Assembly: GCA_030765065.1 (NCBI GenBank)
Contig: CM060980.1
Coordinates: 61,364,364-61,428,363, forward strand
Length of the DNA stretch: 64,000 bases
Source: Deroplatys truncata
Lineage: Eukaryota > Arthropoda > Insecta > Mantodea > Mantidae
Reading direction: 5' to 3'
The number at the start of each line of letters is the position of its first letter. The first letter of the stretch is position 1. Shown here piece by piece: positions 44,480 through 56,434 of the stretch. The notes under the pieces are model-generated. The model was given only the letters and a program-made list of their open reading frames with translations, was not told the origin of the DNA and made no database searches. A program made the position numbers and the translations under genes.

Positions 44480-46325
44480 ACATTTAAATTATCAGTTATC
44501 CAATTAAAATTTGCCTTTCTTGTATTGCCTCATTATAATAATGTATACATTCAAACAACACATGCTTAGGCGTTCCTTGCTGTTTGCTATAATTACACAT
44601 GTCGTTCTGTGTTTTATTAATTTTCTTCCAATAGGTATTTATAGGGGCCATGTCCTGTTAAATAATGTATTAATCCCATTATTCGTTGGATATATTTTAA
44701 TTTTAACCGTTCCGAAATGTTGTTAAATGAATAAAAGGTTCTCCTTCCTGCATCAATACCTGCTGCCAACCTGACTTCAAATTATGCTTTATTTCCGTTA
44801 TGGTTTTACATATTTTCCCAATCATATCCTTGACCTTATCTCATTCCTCTTTTTTCAACCAAAAATTGCACCCTTCAATTTTATCACTAAATCTATTGGC
44901 CATATTCCTGTAAACATTAACAATGACATTTTAAGTGTAGTGTTACTATCCCTGTAAATCTTAGTAACCTTTCTCGTTGTGTTCTTCTTAGTAAGGTTTT
45001 AATTTGTACACAATTCATTCGAAATGCCGACACTTTTACTCCATACATCATAATAGTCGCAAAAATACTATTATCATATGTAGTAATTGTGCGTAATGGG
45101 ATTTTGAAATCTGACTGAATGATTCTGGCTAATATCATCATTATAGTTTCAGATTTATTTCGAATCTATTCAGTATGTTTTCTGATAATTCAATTTTTCG
45201 TCTAAGAATATTCCCAAACATTTTACTTACTTCTGTCTTCTAATGTTCTCAATATCAAATTTAATTGTTGGATCTCTTTTTAGTTTTTTTAACTTTAAGA
45301 TTATGTAGCATGACTTTGCGGGAGATGTTTCTATTTTAATATGTTACACCAAGTATTTAATTTGGTTGTTCATTCATTTGAACGTCTTTCCAAATCCCTT
45401 CTATTATCTCCTTTTACTATAAACAATACATCGTCAGTATAGCTTTGGTGTTTTTATATCATGTCATTATTCAACGTCTCCAATACAATAGCCTAAAACA
45501 ACGGTCCTAAGATCAGGGCTTGAGGACATCCTTTGATAATTTTTTATCAACAATATCCTTTATTCCTTTGATATGTGCTTTCCTATCAGAGAAGTAATTT
45601 TTTAATATGCCATATAGACATATAGGTAATTCTTTAGTCTTAAGGATCAAAAAGACGACTCCAATAATATATTTAGCTTTTTAGGATTTAACTGCACTTA
45701 TCAGTTGATTTATGGCATCCTCGGTTGAAAAGCCCTTTCTAAACCCAAATTGTTTTTTATTTAAACCTAACATAATTCTGTATACTCCTATTCTCCTATC
45801 TATCAGTTGCTCTAATATTTTTCCCAGGGTATATAAAAAGGATTTTGGTCTATATGGTTTAGATTCTTTAGGAACTTTATCTAAGCTTTTCTTCAAAATG
45901 GTAACTTTGGCGTCATTCCAGCAGAGTGGAAATCGACCTTGTCATATGCAGTCATTAAGTAATTTAAATAAGAATGGGTGATTTTATTTTCTAAGTGTAT
46001 TCAACACATTGATTATGTCATTGGTAATATTAAATGACGTTGGTAATCTCATCAGGACCAGCCATCTTCTTCTTCTTTAAGCTTCTTATGACGAGCTTAA
46101 TTTCAGTAATGTCGAAGGAATAAATTACTCTTGAATTTAAAAAGGAATGTTTGTGTTAATTTTCTTTAAAGTGTGTATTTCTTCATCTGTTGAATAGTCA
46201 GCGTCGGGAAGTAACTTATTTAGCAGAAAATTTACGGAATGTTTCCCATTTATTGTCAATTGCCCGTCTCCCTTATTTAACGCTGTTGAAATTTCTGGTT
46301 TCTTTAAGCTTTCCACGTATTTGTG
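44480..46325 (-). mobile_element. R1/Jockey-type LINE remnant, RT to C-terminus
   Basis: A non-LTR retrotransposon reverse transcriptase, readable on the minus strand with frameshifts. From N to C: MAGPDEITN (about 46060), KVTILKKSLDKVP, ESKPYRPKSFLYTLGKILEQ, QFGFRKGFSTEDAI (about 45750), YIIGVVF, LPICLYGILKNYFSDRKAHI, then YTDDVLFIV (the YADD catalytic site, about 45435). The thumb follows (IPLRTITTYDNSIFATIMMY, TQRERLLRFTG), and a C-terminal YLTGHGPYKYL (about 44640). The two Asp of YTDD remain. It is truncated at the 5' end, where HLX pieces begin, and is not functional. Confidence 0.85.
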
Positions 46326-46332
46326 TGAAAAG

Positions 46333-46510
46333 TTTTTTTCTACAATCGCGAGAAAGAGCTGAAAATCGATAGGACTAAAATAATTACAAAGTATTGAACA
46401 ATCCGAACCATTAATAACAATACCTCAGATATGTCTAATCTCACAAAAAGGATATTTGAAATAAATTTATGTTTTAAAGAGATCTACGTACCTGGTAGAA
46501 AAAGTAAAAA
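46333..46510 (+). mobile_element. HLX element, internal fragment joined to its 3' end
   Basis: It contains the block from ACAATCGCGAGAAAGAGCTG through GAACAATCCGAACC to AAAGAGATCTACGTACC. It then jumps straight to the terminal GGTAGAAAAAGTAAAAA at 46510. About half of the element is deleted. A single T (46511) follows and the next copy begins at once. Confidence 0.8.
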
Positions 46511-46511
46511 T

Positions 46512-47339
46512 CGTATGTGTCCATTCACATGATTTTCGCTACTCACTCTTCCACAAATAACTCTTACAAAATCTTATTCTTCTATCTACTTCTTGTTAAG
46601 ATAAATAAACCTATTACACAGTTAGTTGTAGATATAAGAAGAATACACTAAGCTAAAGTGATAGTCAAATCTTTTTATTCACTCGCTATCTAATGATATT
46701 GAAATTTATTTCCCTTTGCATAAACATGAAAAGAAAGAATAGCGTCTTGCAGTAAAGAATATACAAAGTATATGAAAATTCAAACTAATAGCAAACGATA
46801 TGTTGGAAATGGTTAATGGCACAAAATATTTATTTGACATAAATTGTGTGCTTTAACGAGATCTCGCTTTTGTGTCGTATTATTTTGTGTATTTATTACG
46901 GTTTACCAATTTCGTAAAAGTCATTCAAAATGAGGAGGACTTCATGACTTAAAGACTATTGCTATAGAACTTATATAATCAAAATCGTTAGAGCTATTTA
47001 AAAAAGATTAAAAATATTAAAAGTAACGAAATTTTTCCATGTAAATGGTAGTTTTGATGGGGCAATTTTGTTGAAAATCTTCCTGTCCCATCCTTGGAAG
47101 ATGCTGAACTTAAATACCAAGTTTGGTATTTAAATGACCTTTGGTTTGGTTTTCTGTTCACATACAGACATAGAGAGAGAGAGACGCACAGAGAGGATCG
47201 TTTTCTAAAAATGCTTAAATGCCTGTTTTTATTCAGGGAGTCTCAAAAACGTATTTCTAGTGAGTTTCGGTATCTAATTTTAAGGTGAAATGCAATACTT
47301 CCTGTTTTTACAATAGGTAAGCAGTAGCGAAAGTAAAAA
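46512..47339 (+). mobile_element. HLX element, complete, tandem with previous copy
   Basis: An 828-bp copy flanked by T (46511) and T (47340). It starts CGTATGTGTCCATTCACATG and ends AAGCAGTAGCGAAAGTAAAAA. Its microsatellite is GAGAGAGAGAGACGCACAGAGAG. It is joined head to tail with 46333-46510 through one T. Confidence 0.88.
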
Positions 47340-47550
47340 TTATACGCATTGTTGCGACCAACTTTACAGTAAAAACATTAAGAGTTTTCATAGTGTTTCA
47401 GCGCAGGCTGTTTCCTCATTCTTCTTTTACCTGAAATTTCGTCCATTATATGACAAGCATATTCCCCGAAGAGCGACTGTATTACAGTAAAACGAGACTG
47501 CAGAAAGAATGAAGAGACGACCTTCACCGGAAGACGAAAGAAATATAAAC

Positions 47551-48405
47551 TGAGGCAGTATTTTATCACTTAAATGATATCCATCTAATTATATAATATA
47601 AAAATTTAATAACAGTCCGCCTTAAAACAATATGTGTATAATATAATATATAAAGTGTATGTTACAGTCATTGTATTATGTTTATATTCTGTACATGTAT
47701 AATAATGTTATGTGAATGTATTACGTAGTTTAACAATGTAGAGCTGTGAGAATAGAAGCAAGCTGCTTTCGTAGCAAACAGAATTACAAAGTAAAAATCC
47801 GAAAGTTGCTAACAATGAGGTAACCTTGAGGCAACAATAAATTAGAAAGTTTAATAAGGCTACTAATAGTTCTTGCAACAATAATAATGTAGTGTTTAAA
47901 ACAGTTTATAAATAGCCAATCAAAACTAGAAAAAGCTTAAGTTAAATAAAAGTATTCTATTGGAGTAGGCTTAGCCAATCAGAGACTTGAAATAGAGGAA
48001 ATGTACAGATTCAGGCAAAAGACACTACAAGGAAGCGTAACCAAGCAGTCAATTCGGTATGGTACAGGTGCAGTGTGAGACATGAAAAGTTATTGCGATG
48101 AGAATAATATAAATTTTACGTGTCAAAAAGTACAATTAACAATAATCTCACAGCTCTATAGTAGGATACATCAGTGAAGTGTTATTTAATCGTGTGAAGA
48201 ATTAATAAACAAATTACAATACAATTATAATTTGTGTAAGCCTTGAACTTTAGCCGTACAGTCCTGCTAAGAGATACGTGCTTTACAAATTACTAACGAC
48301 GCATTTGAGGTATGCATATATAATAAATAAACATTAAAATACAAAGTTGATTTTTAAACGTGGGGCGAAGGCCACCGGAAACTTTGTACCGTACATGGGG
48401 CGAAC
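47551..48405 (+). mobile_element. LTR-G copy 2
   Basis: It starts TGAGGCAGTATTTTATCAC. Two CCAAT boxes (AGCCAATCAAAAC at about 47915, AGCCAATCAGAG at about 47972) flank AGTATTCTATTGGAGTAGG. Later come CACAGCTCTATAGTAGG, an AATAAACAAATT signal, and then CGTGGGGCGAAGGCCACCGG. This is the uninterrupted relative that shows the empty site for the HLX insertion at 22899-23742. Confidence 0.7.
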
Positions 48406-48531
48406 ACTCCAAGAAACAATCCCCCGCAAATTGGCATTCATTACGTGCGTGGTCTAAAACAACTGCACAACGTCAGCCGTGGAAGTGCAGCTTTTGATGG
48501 CCTTTAAGCGTTAATGCAATTGTCTACACTG

Positions 48532-49349
48532 TTTTTACTTTCCCTACCACAACATAGTAGGAAGAGAAGGTATTGCATTCCACCCAAAAATTCGATACCG
48601 AGATTTCACTGTAAATGCATGTTTTGAGGCCCGGAATTCAAAAAAGTATTTTTCGGAAAAGGTCCGTGTGTTTGTCTGTGAACAACATAACTCAAAAACG
48701 AAAACTCGGATAAACACCAAACTTGGTATTTAGGTTCAACACCTTCTGAAGATACGATATGAAGATTTTAAAGAAAATATTTCCAACCCAAAACTACCCT
48801 TTACATGCAACATTTGCGGCATTTTTGATTTTCTAAAAAATGGCTCTAAAGATTTTGTTTAAAATACCATATATCAATAACAAATAAAATGACAAGTAAA
48901 ATTCATATCTTGAATTTTCTGGAAATAGCCTTTGAAGTCCTCATCATTCGGAAAGAATTTTGTATAAACTGGTATAACTAGTAAACTTTAAGCGATGGAA
49001 GAATCAAATAACTCTTTTGTGACAGACATTTACGAGATATCCGCTATTAATGGTTCGAATTGATCATTATTTGGTAGTTCGTTAAAGTCCTTCAACATTC
49101 AGTTGTTTCTCACGATTACATGAAAATAGTTTGGAAGTTTAAGGCCAGCGTATAGCATCCAGTTCTTAAATATTTGACTATCGTTGTTCCCTTTGCATCT
49201 ATAACAAAATGTGTAATATAGATATTCCTGCAAAGATTTATTTGGATTAAAATGAAGCAGATAGAAGCATAAGCTCTAGTAGGAATAGTATGTATATCCC
49301 CTAATAAGCGATAGAGAGTGGAGAAAGTCATGTGAATGTAACAGATCAG
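48532..49349 (-). mobile_element. HLX element, complete
   Basis: An 818-bp reverse copy. The plus-strand left edge is TTTTTACTTTCCCTACCAC; the right edge is GTGGAGAAAGTCATGTGAAT and GTAACAGATCAG, followed by A (T on the element strand). All internal blocks are in order. A 144-codon open frame across its 5' end is fortuitous. Confidence 0.88.
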
Positions 49350-51279
49350 ATTTTTCGTGTCTACTTTAGAGAATCTTTTAATGCTTAGACGAAACCTCTG
49401 TTCTATCTGCATGGGATAAAAATTCATCTTGTTTAATACGAAAACATAGTGACCGTTTATGAATGTCGGAAACGTTTGTTTAAAATTCAGTGGAGAATTG
49501 TCTTCAAAACAATTGCCTAATTGTCTTCCTATTGGGAGATCTATGCTCACTGATGCAAGATTGAAGAGGATTTGCTTTAAAGTAACTCAAGTATAACCAG
49601 AATAATAAACTATGACTAGGTCCTGCGTTGGCAACTTCTCTGTTCCTGCAGCACTGCAGGTATGCAGCATTTCAGGCGCTTTCTCGATAGTTCAGTCGCA
49701 AAAGAAAGCTCGTCACGCAGTATTTCCAGATAGATTTCTAAGATATATAAGTTCCTCACAGTCATAGCAAATTTAGCTAAATATATAGCTCTCTGTTATT
49801 TTGTGGCAATTTTTGCTCAAATGTCTTAAAACCTGTACTGTAGATTAAGCTAACACAAGCTAAGTTTATTTAACTTTCTTTAGTAATACCACGAGTGCTG
49901 ATAGCGTTTTTGGTAATTTAATTGAGGTTAATGAATTATCTAATTGCAGCAAGCATGAGTTTGAAAGCTAAGTTAAATTATATAAGAAACATTAGGGGGG
50001 CGAATTCGTTAAGATAAGTACAAAGCGTGAACAAAACCACGGTTTTCTTTTGTACTTTTGATGTAGTTACTGAAGTGGCTTACCTGCTTCATCTTTCTGA
50101 AAATATTCAATAATATTATTATATTTTATCCCAAGCGGAACTGCATATCTGAATTAAACAAAACACAAATGAGCAATAAGTGTTGTAATGAGAAACTCTT
50201 TTGGTAGGCAGTAAGATAATCAAATCGAAGCAGAGGTGATAGAGTGCATCCGGCAAAACTGAAAATTGGTTCCATACCATCTTTTTATTTCCTTTTGTAT
50301 TATGTTGGATCTCGTACTGCTTCTTTTCTATTTTGAATTTCCAAATCACCAAATCTCCCATTTGTTATAGTTTGTACCAACCAGGTTGGTGAACAGGAAA
50401 ATGCATAGGTTTCCTACATCCCTAGTGACGAATCAGAGCATAGATTATAGAAATCAAAAAAATAATCGGATAAAAAGTATCAGATATTAGTTTGTGCGCA
50501 TCATGCTTTAAAGCTATCGATTAAGTTCCATTCTGATTGTGAATAAGACATCAGTGATCAGTGAGACGTACATTGCCTGAAAGGCGCTCATGTGAAATTA
50601 TCAAAATAGTTGTTTTATTTTTTGCTTATTTATTGTTTACCTTAAATACTTGAGCAGAAAACGCAAGGGCTTTAACAGCATTTTACTGTGTCCTCTCGTT
50701 TTACAGAAATACTGTACGCATCTGTGTGTCACATACTGTTAACCATTTTATATTCTTATCAATTGTTGAATTTTTATTCTGTGATTTGTTTATTTCCTTA
50801 TGTTTCCATTTAATGAATAGGTAGATAATTATACATTTAGTATAATAAGCACATTTTATTTCCAATTACTAAATTGTTACATATTCGAAGCATTAATATT
50901 TTCTATGATTCGAGTATAAAGTCATTTTAGATAAGCCAGGGATAATGTTTAGTCTCCCAGGTAATAAAGTATAATACAATAATAAAACAGAGAGACAGCT
51001 TTGATAATGGGTTACGGAATCCAACTAATCAAAGAAGAAGTGAAGATCCTGCTACAAGGAAATAAAATACGTAAGCTTCACAATGACCGCGTTTTGAAAC
51101 AGTTACATGCTTATATGAACCTGGTTTGAATTTTCTCAGAGAAAGATGGACTATTAATTCGTTATTTTTCGTCTTAAATAAGGAATGCACATAATTACTA
51201 AATAATTTCTATTCATTCTAAGGTTTATATGTAAGAAACAGCCATTATTGGTTAATATCTAAGGGCTTCTTGACCACTA
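49350..51279. other. No recognised feature
   Basis: AT-rich. A minus-strand 80-codon open frame at 50119-50361 is unrecognised. No shared repeat. Confidence 0.5.
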
Positions 51280-52090
51280 ATGGTCTTTAAAAAGCATTCG
51301 ACGGATGAATGGAATAATCACAATTGTCCTTCTATATGCCCAATTTTAACATATTGAAAGCTTTAATTCGCGATATTAAAAGACGAGATCTAGAAAAGGT
51401 AAATATTTCCTCTGTAAAATGTAAAATAGCCCCATTTCTAAAGAGGAAGTGTGTTTATTCTTACTACTGAATTCGTGATAAAAGTAAATGAAATGTTAAG
51501 ATACTAAAAAGTAAATTAGGAAAGAGGAAAATAAATATTATATAAAATAACAGCATAAAATAATAGCATTTCCCATTTGCTTATATGAAGCTGAAGTTTG
51601 GACCCTAAGGAGATTTTTCATTTTGGTGTGAGATAGTCGAGCCCACCGTAGTTAGTTTGAAGCAAACATTAAGATAATAATAATGCCAAATTATTTTGAC
51701 ATATTAAAAATAACACATTAAAGATATTGTATCTCTAAGAAACTATAATTAATAAAAAATGTGTTATTCAAACAGAGAGTTCCCTTAAAGGAGACGCGAA
51801 GAAGTACTCCATAAAAGAGAGGTGAAGTTTTTAAACTTTAGCTAAATATACAATGAATTGAGCGACTTAAATGCAAAACATTATAAGAAATTTAAAAGTT
51901 AAAGCAGTGAATAAAATGAAGAAAGGAATATAAGATTCATTTAAATCGAATGAATAACAATGGAATATCTTAGTAAGGGTAAATATATACATCAAGAGGA
52001 ACGAGATGAATCGGCCTAGTAAATGATGGCTAGACCAGTTTCTGATGGAGCGAAGAAACAGTCTATGATCAAAACTTGCAATAAGAAGGA
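51280..52090 (+). mobile_element. LINE C-terminal relic, plus strand
   Basis: Very decayed. PICLYEAEVWTLRRF at about 51585-51625 corresponds to the LYGSETWTL motif of LINE C-termini. A weak NRPSKWWLDQFLMERR-like stretch follows near 52010 (one stop ignored). It faces the similar tail at 52130-52600. Confidence 0.5.
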
Positions 52091-52129
52091 AAGGAGATTC
52101 AAATACTATCTCTAATATTCCTTTTCTTC

Positions 52130-52600
52130 TTCATCATCAGCTTACCCATTTGCTGTCGCGTCAGGTTCATCCCTTTCTGTTCTTGACCATTCCATTTTTT
52201 TTAATTTCATGGTGTTTTTCCTCGCTTTATGCTATTCGTTCTATTATGTTTTCCAATTTAATTTATCTTGCTCTCCATATTTTTCCTTCTACTCTCATCT
52301 CTATTACTTACTTAACTTTCCTTCTTTCTGTAGACATCCCCAAACCACTTCACTTGTTTCACTTCTGTCACATCAGTTGTTGATTTCTTAATTTTATCTC
52401 TTCTTATTCTCTCATTACTAATCCTATCCCTCCTAGTCTTTCCCACAATTATTCTTAAGTATTTCATCTCTTCTGCTATTACTTTTATTTTATACCTGTA
52501 TAATATTGTCAAGATTTCTGCTCCATATTGTAACATTAGCTTTATCTATATATCTGTATTTTTGCCTTTATACCACTCTACCATCGCTACAAATAGTTAT
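52130..52600 (-). mobile_element. LINE C-terminal fragment, minus strand
   Basis: A 74-codon minus-strand frame (52312-52536) reads MLQYGAEILTILYRYK, then AEEMKYLRIIVGKTRRDRIS, NERIRRDKIKK and VKQVKWFGDVYRK. This is the LINE tail pattern 'LYGSETWTL...AEMKFLRR...R.RNE.IR...WFGHV.R'. It continues in another frame as NWKT and KARKNTMK. It is only the end of the element. Confidence 0.75.
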
Positions 52601-53674
52601 CTTTTTAGTTTTAAATATTTTTACTTCAATCCTTTGTTTCAATAAATGTAGTTAGCGTATCACCGAATCTTTTCTGCCTCCGTTATCGTAGGGTCTGCGT
52701 ACACCGATAGTTAAGCTGCAGATAAGCGGTAGAAATATAATTAAATCTTTACTTGAACTTCAGTGTTTACCTATCATCTTAAAGTGTTGATCTCTATATT
52801 TCTTAGCGTGTTCTGCGATTTTCTTCATCTTCTGCGACTTCCACAAACGACTTGACTCGCATTGCGTTGAGCCATCAGATGGGATCGAAGTACAGAGAAA
52901 TCAAAACATAAGCCCTTCGTGCTCCCAGAGGAAGCGTTTTTACAGGATGTGAGGAACAAGGGCAGAAAACACGTGCACCAGAAGCCATTGCTGGGAGTTC
53001 GGGAAACATACGGCAAACGAGTGTGGGTGTGTGATAAGTACACGCCAGGGCATAGATTTCACTTCAACCCTCCTCCTACTCCTCAACCCGCATTAACTAA
53101 CCCCTTCACAGCGGGGCTGGGTGGGAAAAATAAACGCAATCTTTATATTGCCGCAGCAAGGGGCAGAAATAATATACACAGAACCTAAATCTAATAGACA
53201 GCGGCCGCAACTCATGGCTTTTATCGGAGCGACACTGGCCTTTTTTTAACTGAGCTTGTATATGACTGCAACGATTTGCAATAAAAATAATGCTGGCCTC
53301 TCGCCGACTGTTATGGCCCCAAGTGCTTATGTCAGTTAATTTTTGGAACGGCGGCGGCGTAAAAGCTGCAAGGCTGCAGTAAAAACAGAGGTGCATAAAT
53401 TCGTCATCTAGATCCAAGCTTGCATCATTGGAGCTATCTAGAGTCTGGGACATGTATGTGCATTTATTTTAACAAAGAGTGTGGGTCATAACGTTGAGTA
53501 GCAAGCTTAATCACTTCCTTAGTACGCATGGAACAACAGAAGCTTTCAATAAATACTATTGTTTGATGTGCGTTTCATAGAAAGATCCTAAGCAGAATTT
53601 ATGGGCCAATTAAAGACAAGCAAAAACATTGGATAAACCAGAGAAATGAAGAAGTATATAGCAAAATAAAAAAT
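52601..53674. other. Unassigned; GC-richer stretch at about 52820-53460
   Basis: Composition rises compared with the flanks. Overlapping open frames exist on both strands (89 codons plus at 52919-53188, 115 codons minus at 53106-53453). A few CpG-containing phrases occur (GGCGGCGGCG, CAGCGGCCGC). I recognise no domain and see no copy elsewhere in the window. It is the best candidate for single-copy sequence here, but nothing shows it is a gene. Confidence 0.35.
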
Positions 53675-54613
53675 CTTATTTTTACATTCACCTAACTTTC
53701 TCTACTGACTTTTCTACAAACTATTCTTACAAAAGCGTGTTATTATATCTCTTCTTGTTAGTCAAGATAAGCTTTCAATTCATATTTACACATTTCGTCG
53801 TACGATACAGTAGGTAAAGCGATAGTCAGATTTTTAAATGCATGTTGCTATGTGATGGCTTTGAAACGCCATGATCTTAGATGACCATGAGAAAAAAAAC
53901 TTCCCATTTGAGAAAAGAAAAATATTTACAAATTCAAACCAATAATAAAGAATATCTCGGAAATTGTTCACTCCAAATAATGTATTTGATATGAATTGTA
54001 TGCTTTAGTGAGTTCTACAGTTTTTTCTGTAGTAAGGTTTTTTCGTTCTATTACGATTCAATAATTATACAAGAGTCATTCGGAACGAAGAGCACTTCAG
54101 AAGGTATTCCCTGAAAATTCAAAATATGCATTTAATTTGTCATGCAAATATCTTAGGCATATGGTATTTTAATAAAAATAGTTAGAGCCAATCGAACATT
54201 TCAAAAAATCTTCCATGTAAGAGTAGTTAGGGTAGGGGACTTTCTTGAAAATCTTCGTGTTGCATCTTTGGAAGATGCTAACCCTAAATACCGAACCTGG
54301 TATTTATCGGACATTTCGTGTTTTATCATAATCATCAGTTGGACCCTATAATTATGGCTGTTAATATTCACCGAATATGATTACTTTAGAGACTGCAAAC
54401 AGACAAAAAACAATAAAAATTAACTTTAAATGAAATACAAATGAATTTAAATCAGAAGCAAGAAGAATAACACGTATTCGAGTTACGCTGTTCACAGGTA
54501 CATACACACACATACAGACAGACAGACGGACCTAGTATAAAATTGCCTTTTTTTTATTCAACGGGCCTCAAAACATGTATTTCTGATGAAATCTTGATAT
54601 GAGAAAGTAAAAA
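53675..54613 (+). mobile_element. HLX element with a 160-bp insert and 3' deletion
   Basis: The 5' end is CTTATTTTTACATTCACC after a T, with a good subterminal ACTTTCTCTACTG. It is regular to TTTATCGGACATTTCGTG. About 160 bp of foreign sequence (54318-54480) follows, then it resumes with CGAGTTACGCTGTTCACAGG. Near the 3' end the GAATTTTTGGGTGG to CTAGGTAG part is deleted, leaving GAGAAAGTAAAAA. Confidence 0.85.
54318..54480. mobile_element. Unidentified 160-bp insert in HLX
   Basis: It replaces nothing: the host phrase 'TTCGTTTTTGAGTTATGCTG' is split here. Similar CGTGTTTTAT and ACACGTATT stand at its edges. It is AT-rich, with no tRNA head and no clear inverted repeat. Confidence 0.5.
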
Positions 54614-54774
54614 GCTAACAATAATAAGTAAAAACGCAGAGACTAAGATGGATCGGGCATATATACTGAATTTCAGATAAGAGCTCAGTAAAAGAATATG
54701 TAAATAGAAACCTCTCTAATCTTGAATAAAAGGTAGACCAAAAATAGATGGAAAGTGATAATATAGGATAGGAT

Positions 54775-55275
54775 AGTTTAGGACTAGAAGCGGAAGGGGA
54801 CTTAGCACCTCGATCTACGCAAATATTTTGCACCTAGGCCCCTGACGGGGAGCCCCCGAGAGGGAGAATTGAGGTGAGAGGAGACAGAAGGCGACCGGAC
54901 CAGGAGGCACGACAGGCATAGGGAAGAGGGAAGTCTTCCCGGGTGGAGTCTGGTGCAACCATCTGAGGGACCCGGGACCCGGAGACCACTAGCAGTCCGG
55001 AGGACGGAGGTTTAATCACAGCATCCTTTTCCCCTATCGTGCACACGCCGCGACCTCCCGCCGACACTTGCAACCCTGAAAGGAACCAAGCAGATGAAAG
55101 GTAAAGTGAAATCAGAATGGAGATGAAATTCCGGGGAAATAAAGATCCTTCCAGCATTCGCTGGAGACCCGAGGAAACCCCGGAAGTAACCCACGGGAAA
55201 GGAAGTTTGGCCATGGGAATCGAATCCACGACCTCCCGAATGCAAGCCATAGACGTCACTGCCTGAGCGGTAAGA
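54775..55275 (-). repeat. SINE-C, near full length
   Basis: On the minus strand the head is CCGCTCAGGCAGTGACGTC with B-box-like GTGGATTCGATTCCCATGG. It then has TGGGTTACTTCCGGGGTTTCC, GAATGCTGGAAGGATC and GGGGAAAAGGATGCTGTG. The 3' part is CCTGGTCCGGTCGCCTTCTG, then GTAGATCGAGGTGCTAAGTC. The tail is repeated CTATCCTATCCTATA. The large minus-strand frames here are the SINE itself. Confidence 0.85.
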
Positions 55276-56434
55276 TGGCTATATAATCAGAGATCTCAAA
55301 AGAATGCAAATAAAAAATTGGAGCGAATGCCTGCAGGATAAAATTGACTGCAGGAAAGAAATGTATGTGGACATGTGCAGCACCTCGGTTAGGGAAGAAA
55401 TTTCATGGTTTTGATTAGGAGTTTGAGATGAAAGGGTTTTAGAAAAACTATAGAACAGATAATATGCTCACTGTGTGACAGGACGAGAGCGCAAATCATA
55501 TTGCATTTTAATGAAAATATACTAAGAATTGGAGGGTAGGGTTAATTTCAAATAAACACCCTAACATCGGAAATATATAACATCAAATAAAATGTTAAGC
55601 AAGAAGCGTCAAATCAAAAATTTGAAAGAATCCTATATAAAGTTAAAAGAAAACGGTTTTGGCAGTGGAAAGGTGGAGGCTATAGAATAACAATTGAATG
55701 CATTAATATTTATATTAACTAAAATGTTAACCGGAAGAGCGGAAACGACTGTAAAATGGCCAGAGCCAAAACAGTCTCCAACCATTTTATTGTATTTATC
55801 TTGATACTTAATAAATTAAACCAAACCTTATACTTCTTCACCGGCTTTGGGGTTGTTCAATTTGATATTAACTCCAAATTCGCCATACAGCTAGGGAAAA
55901 CTACAAGACAACATAGTCAGGTTGATTGGAAACAAGCTTTTTATTTTAATTCATCCCGAATGTGAGCCTTAGTGATACAATTGAACTTGCTCGCTGTTGC
56001 TACTCCAACCGGGAATAAATTATTTCCTCAGCAGTTATGCTCGTCTAGACTTATGCTTGTCTATGTACAATGAGAACAAAAATTATGAAATATTGCTTAT
56101 AACTTTATGTTTGGGTTTGAGATTTAAAACCTTCTGTGCACTTTGAGACATCTGTACTAATCTGTTTGTTATTACCGATACGAAATACAGACGAACGAAA
56201 GCTTAGATGACATCTCGGATACATGTTACTTAACATTTTACGCCTGCAATTGAAACTTTCTCGGGTAGATATACTCTAGATGATTAAAAAACTTTCTTGA
56301 GTGCCGGAAAAGTGTTGTAAAACCAGAAATATGCATAATTGAAAATTCGCATCCTCAGCGTATAGGCTGTGTCTTGGTTATTCTTGAATGGTAACTGATA
56401 CACATTTTATACCGCCTCTTAATGCTGTATTAGG
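55276..56434. other. No recognised feature
   Basis: Mixed composition; short open frames at 55300-55500 and 55756-55965 are unrecognised. Confidence 0.45.

Noticed and set aside
49116-49550. 144-codon minus-strand open frame
   Set aside because: It crosses the 5' end of an HLX copy into flanking DNA; other copies have no such frame.
54834-55259. 141-codon minus-strand open frame
   Set aside because: It coincides with a near full-length SINE-C; the frame is a property of the repeat.
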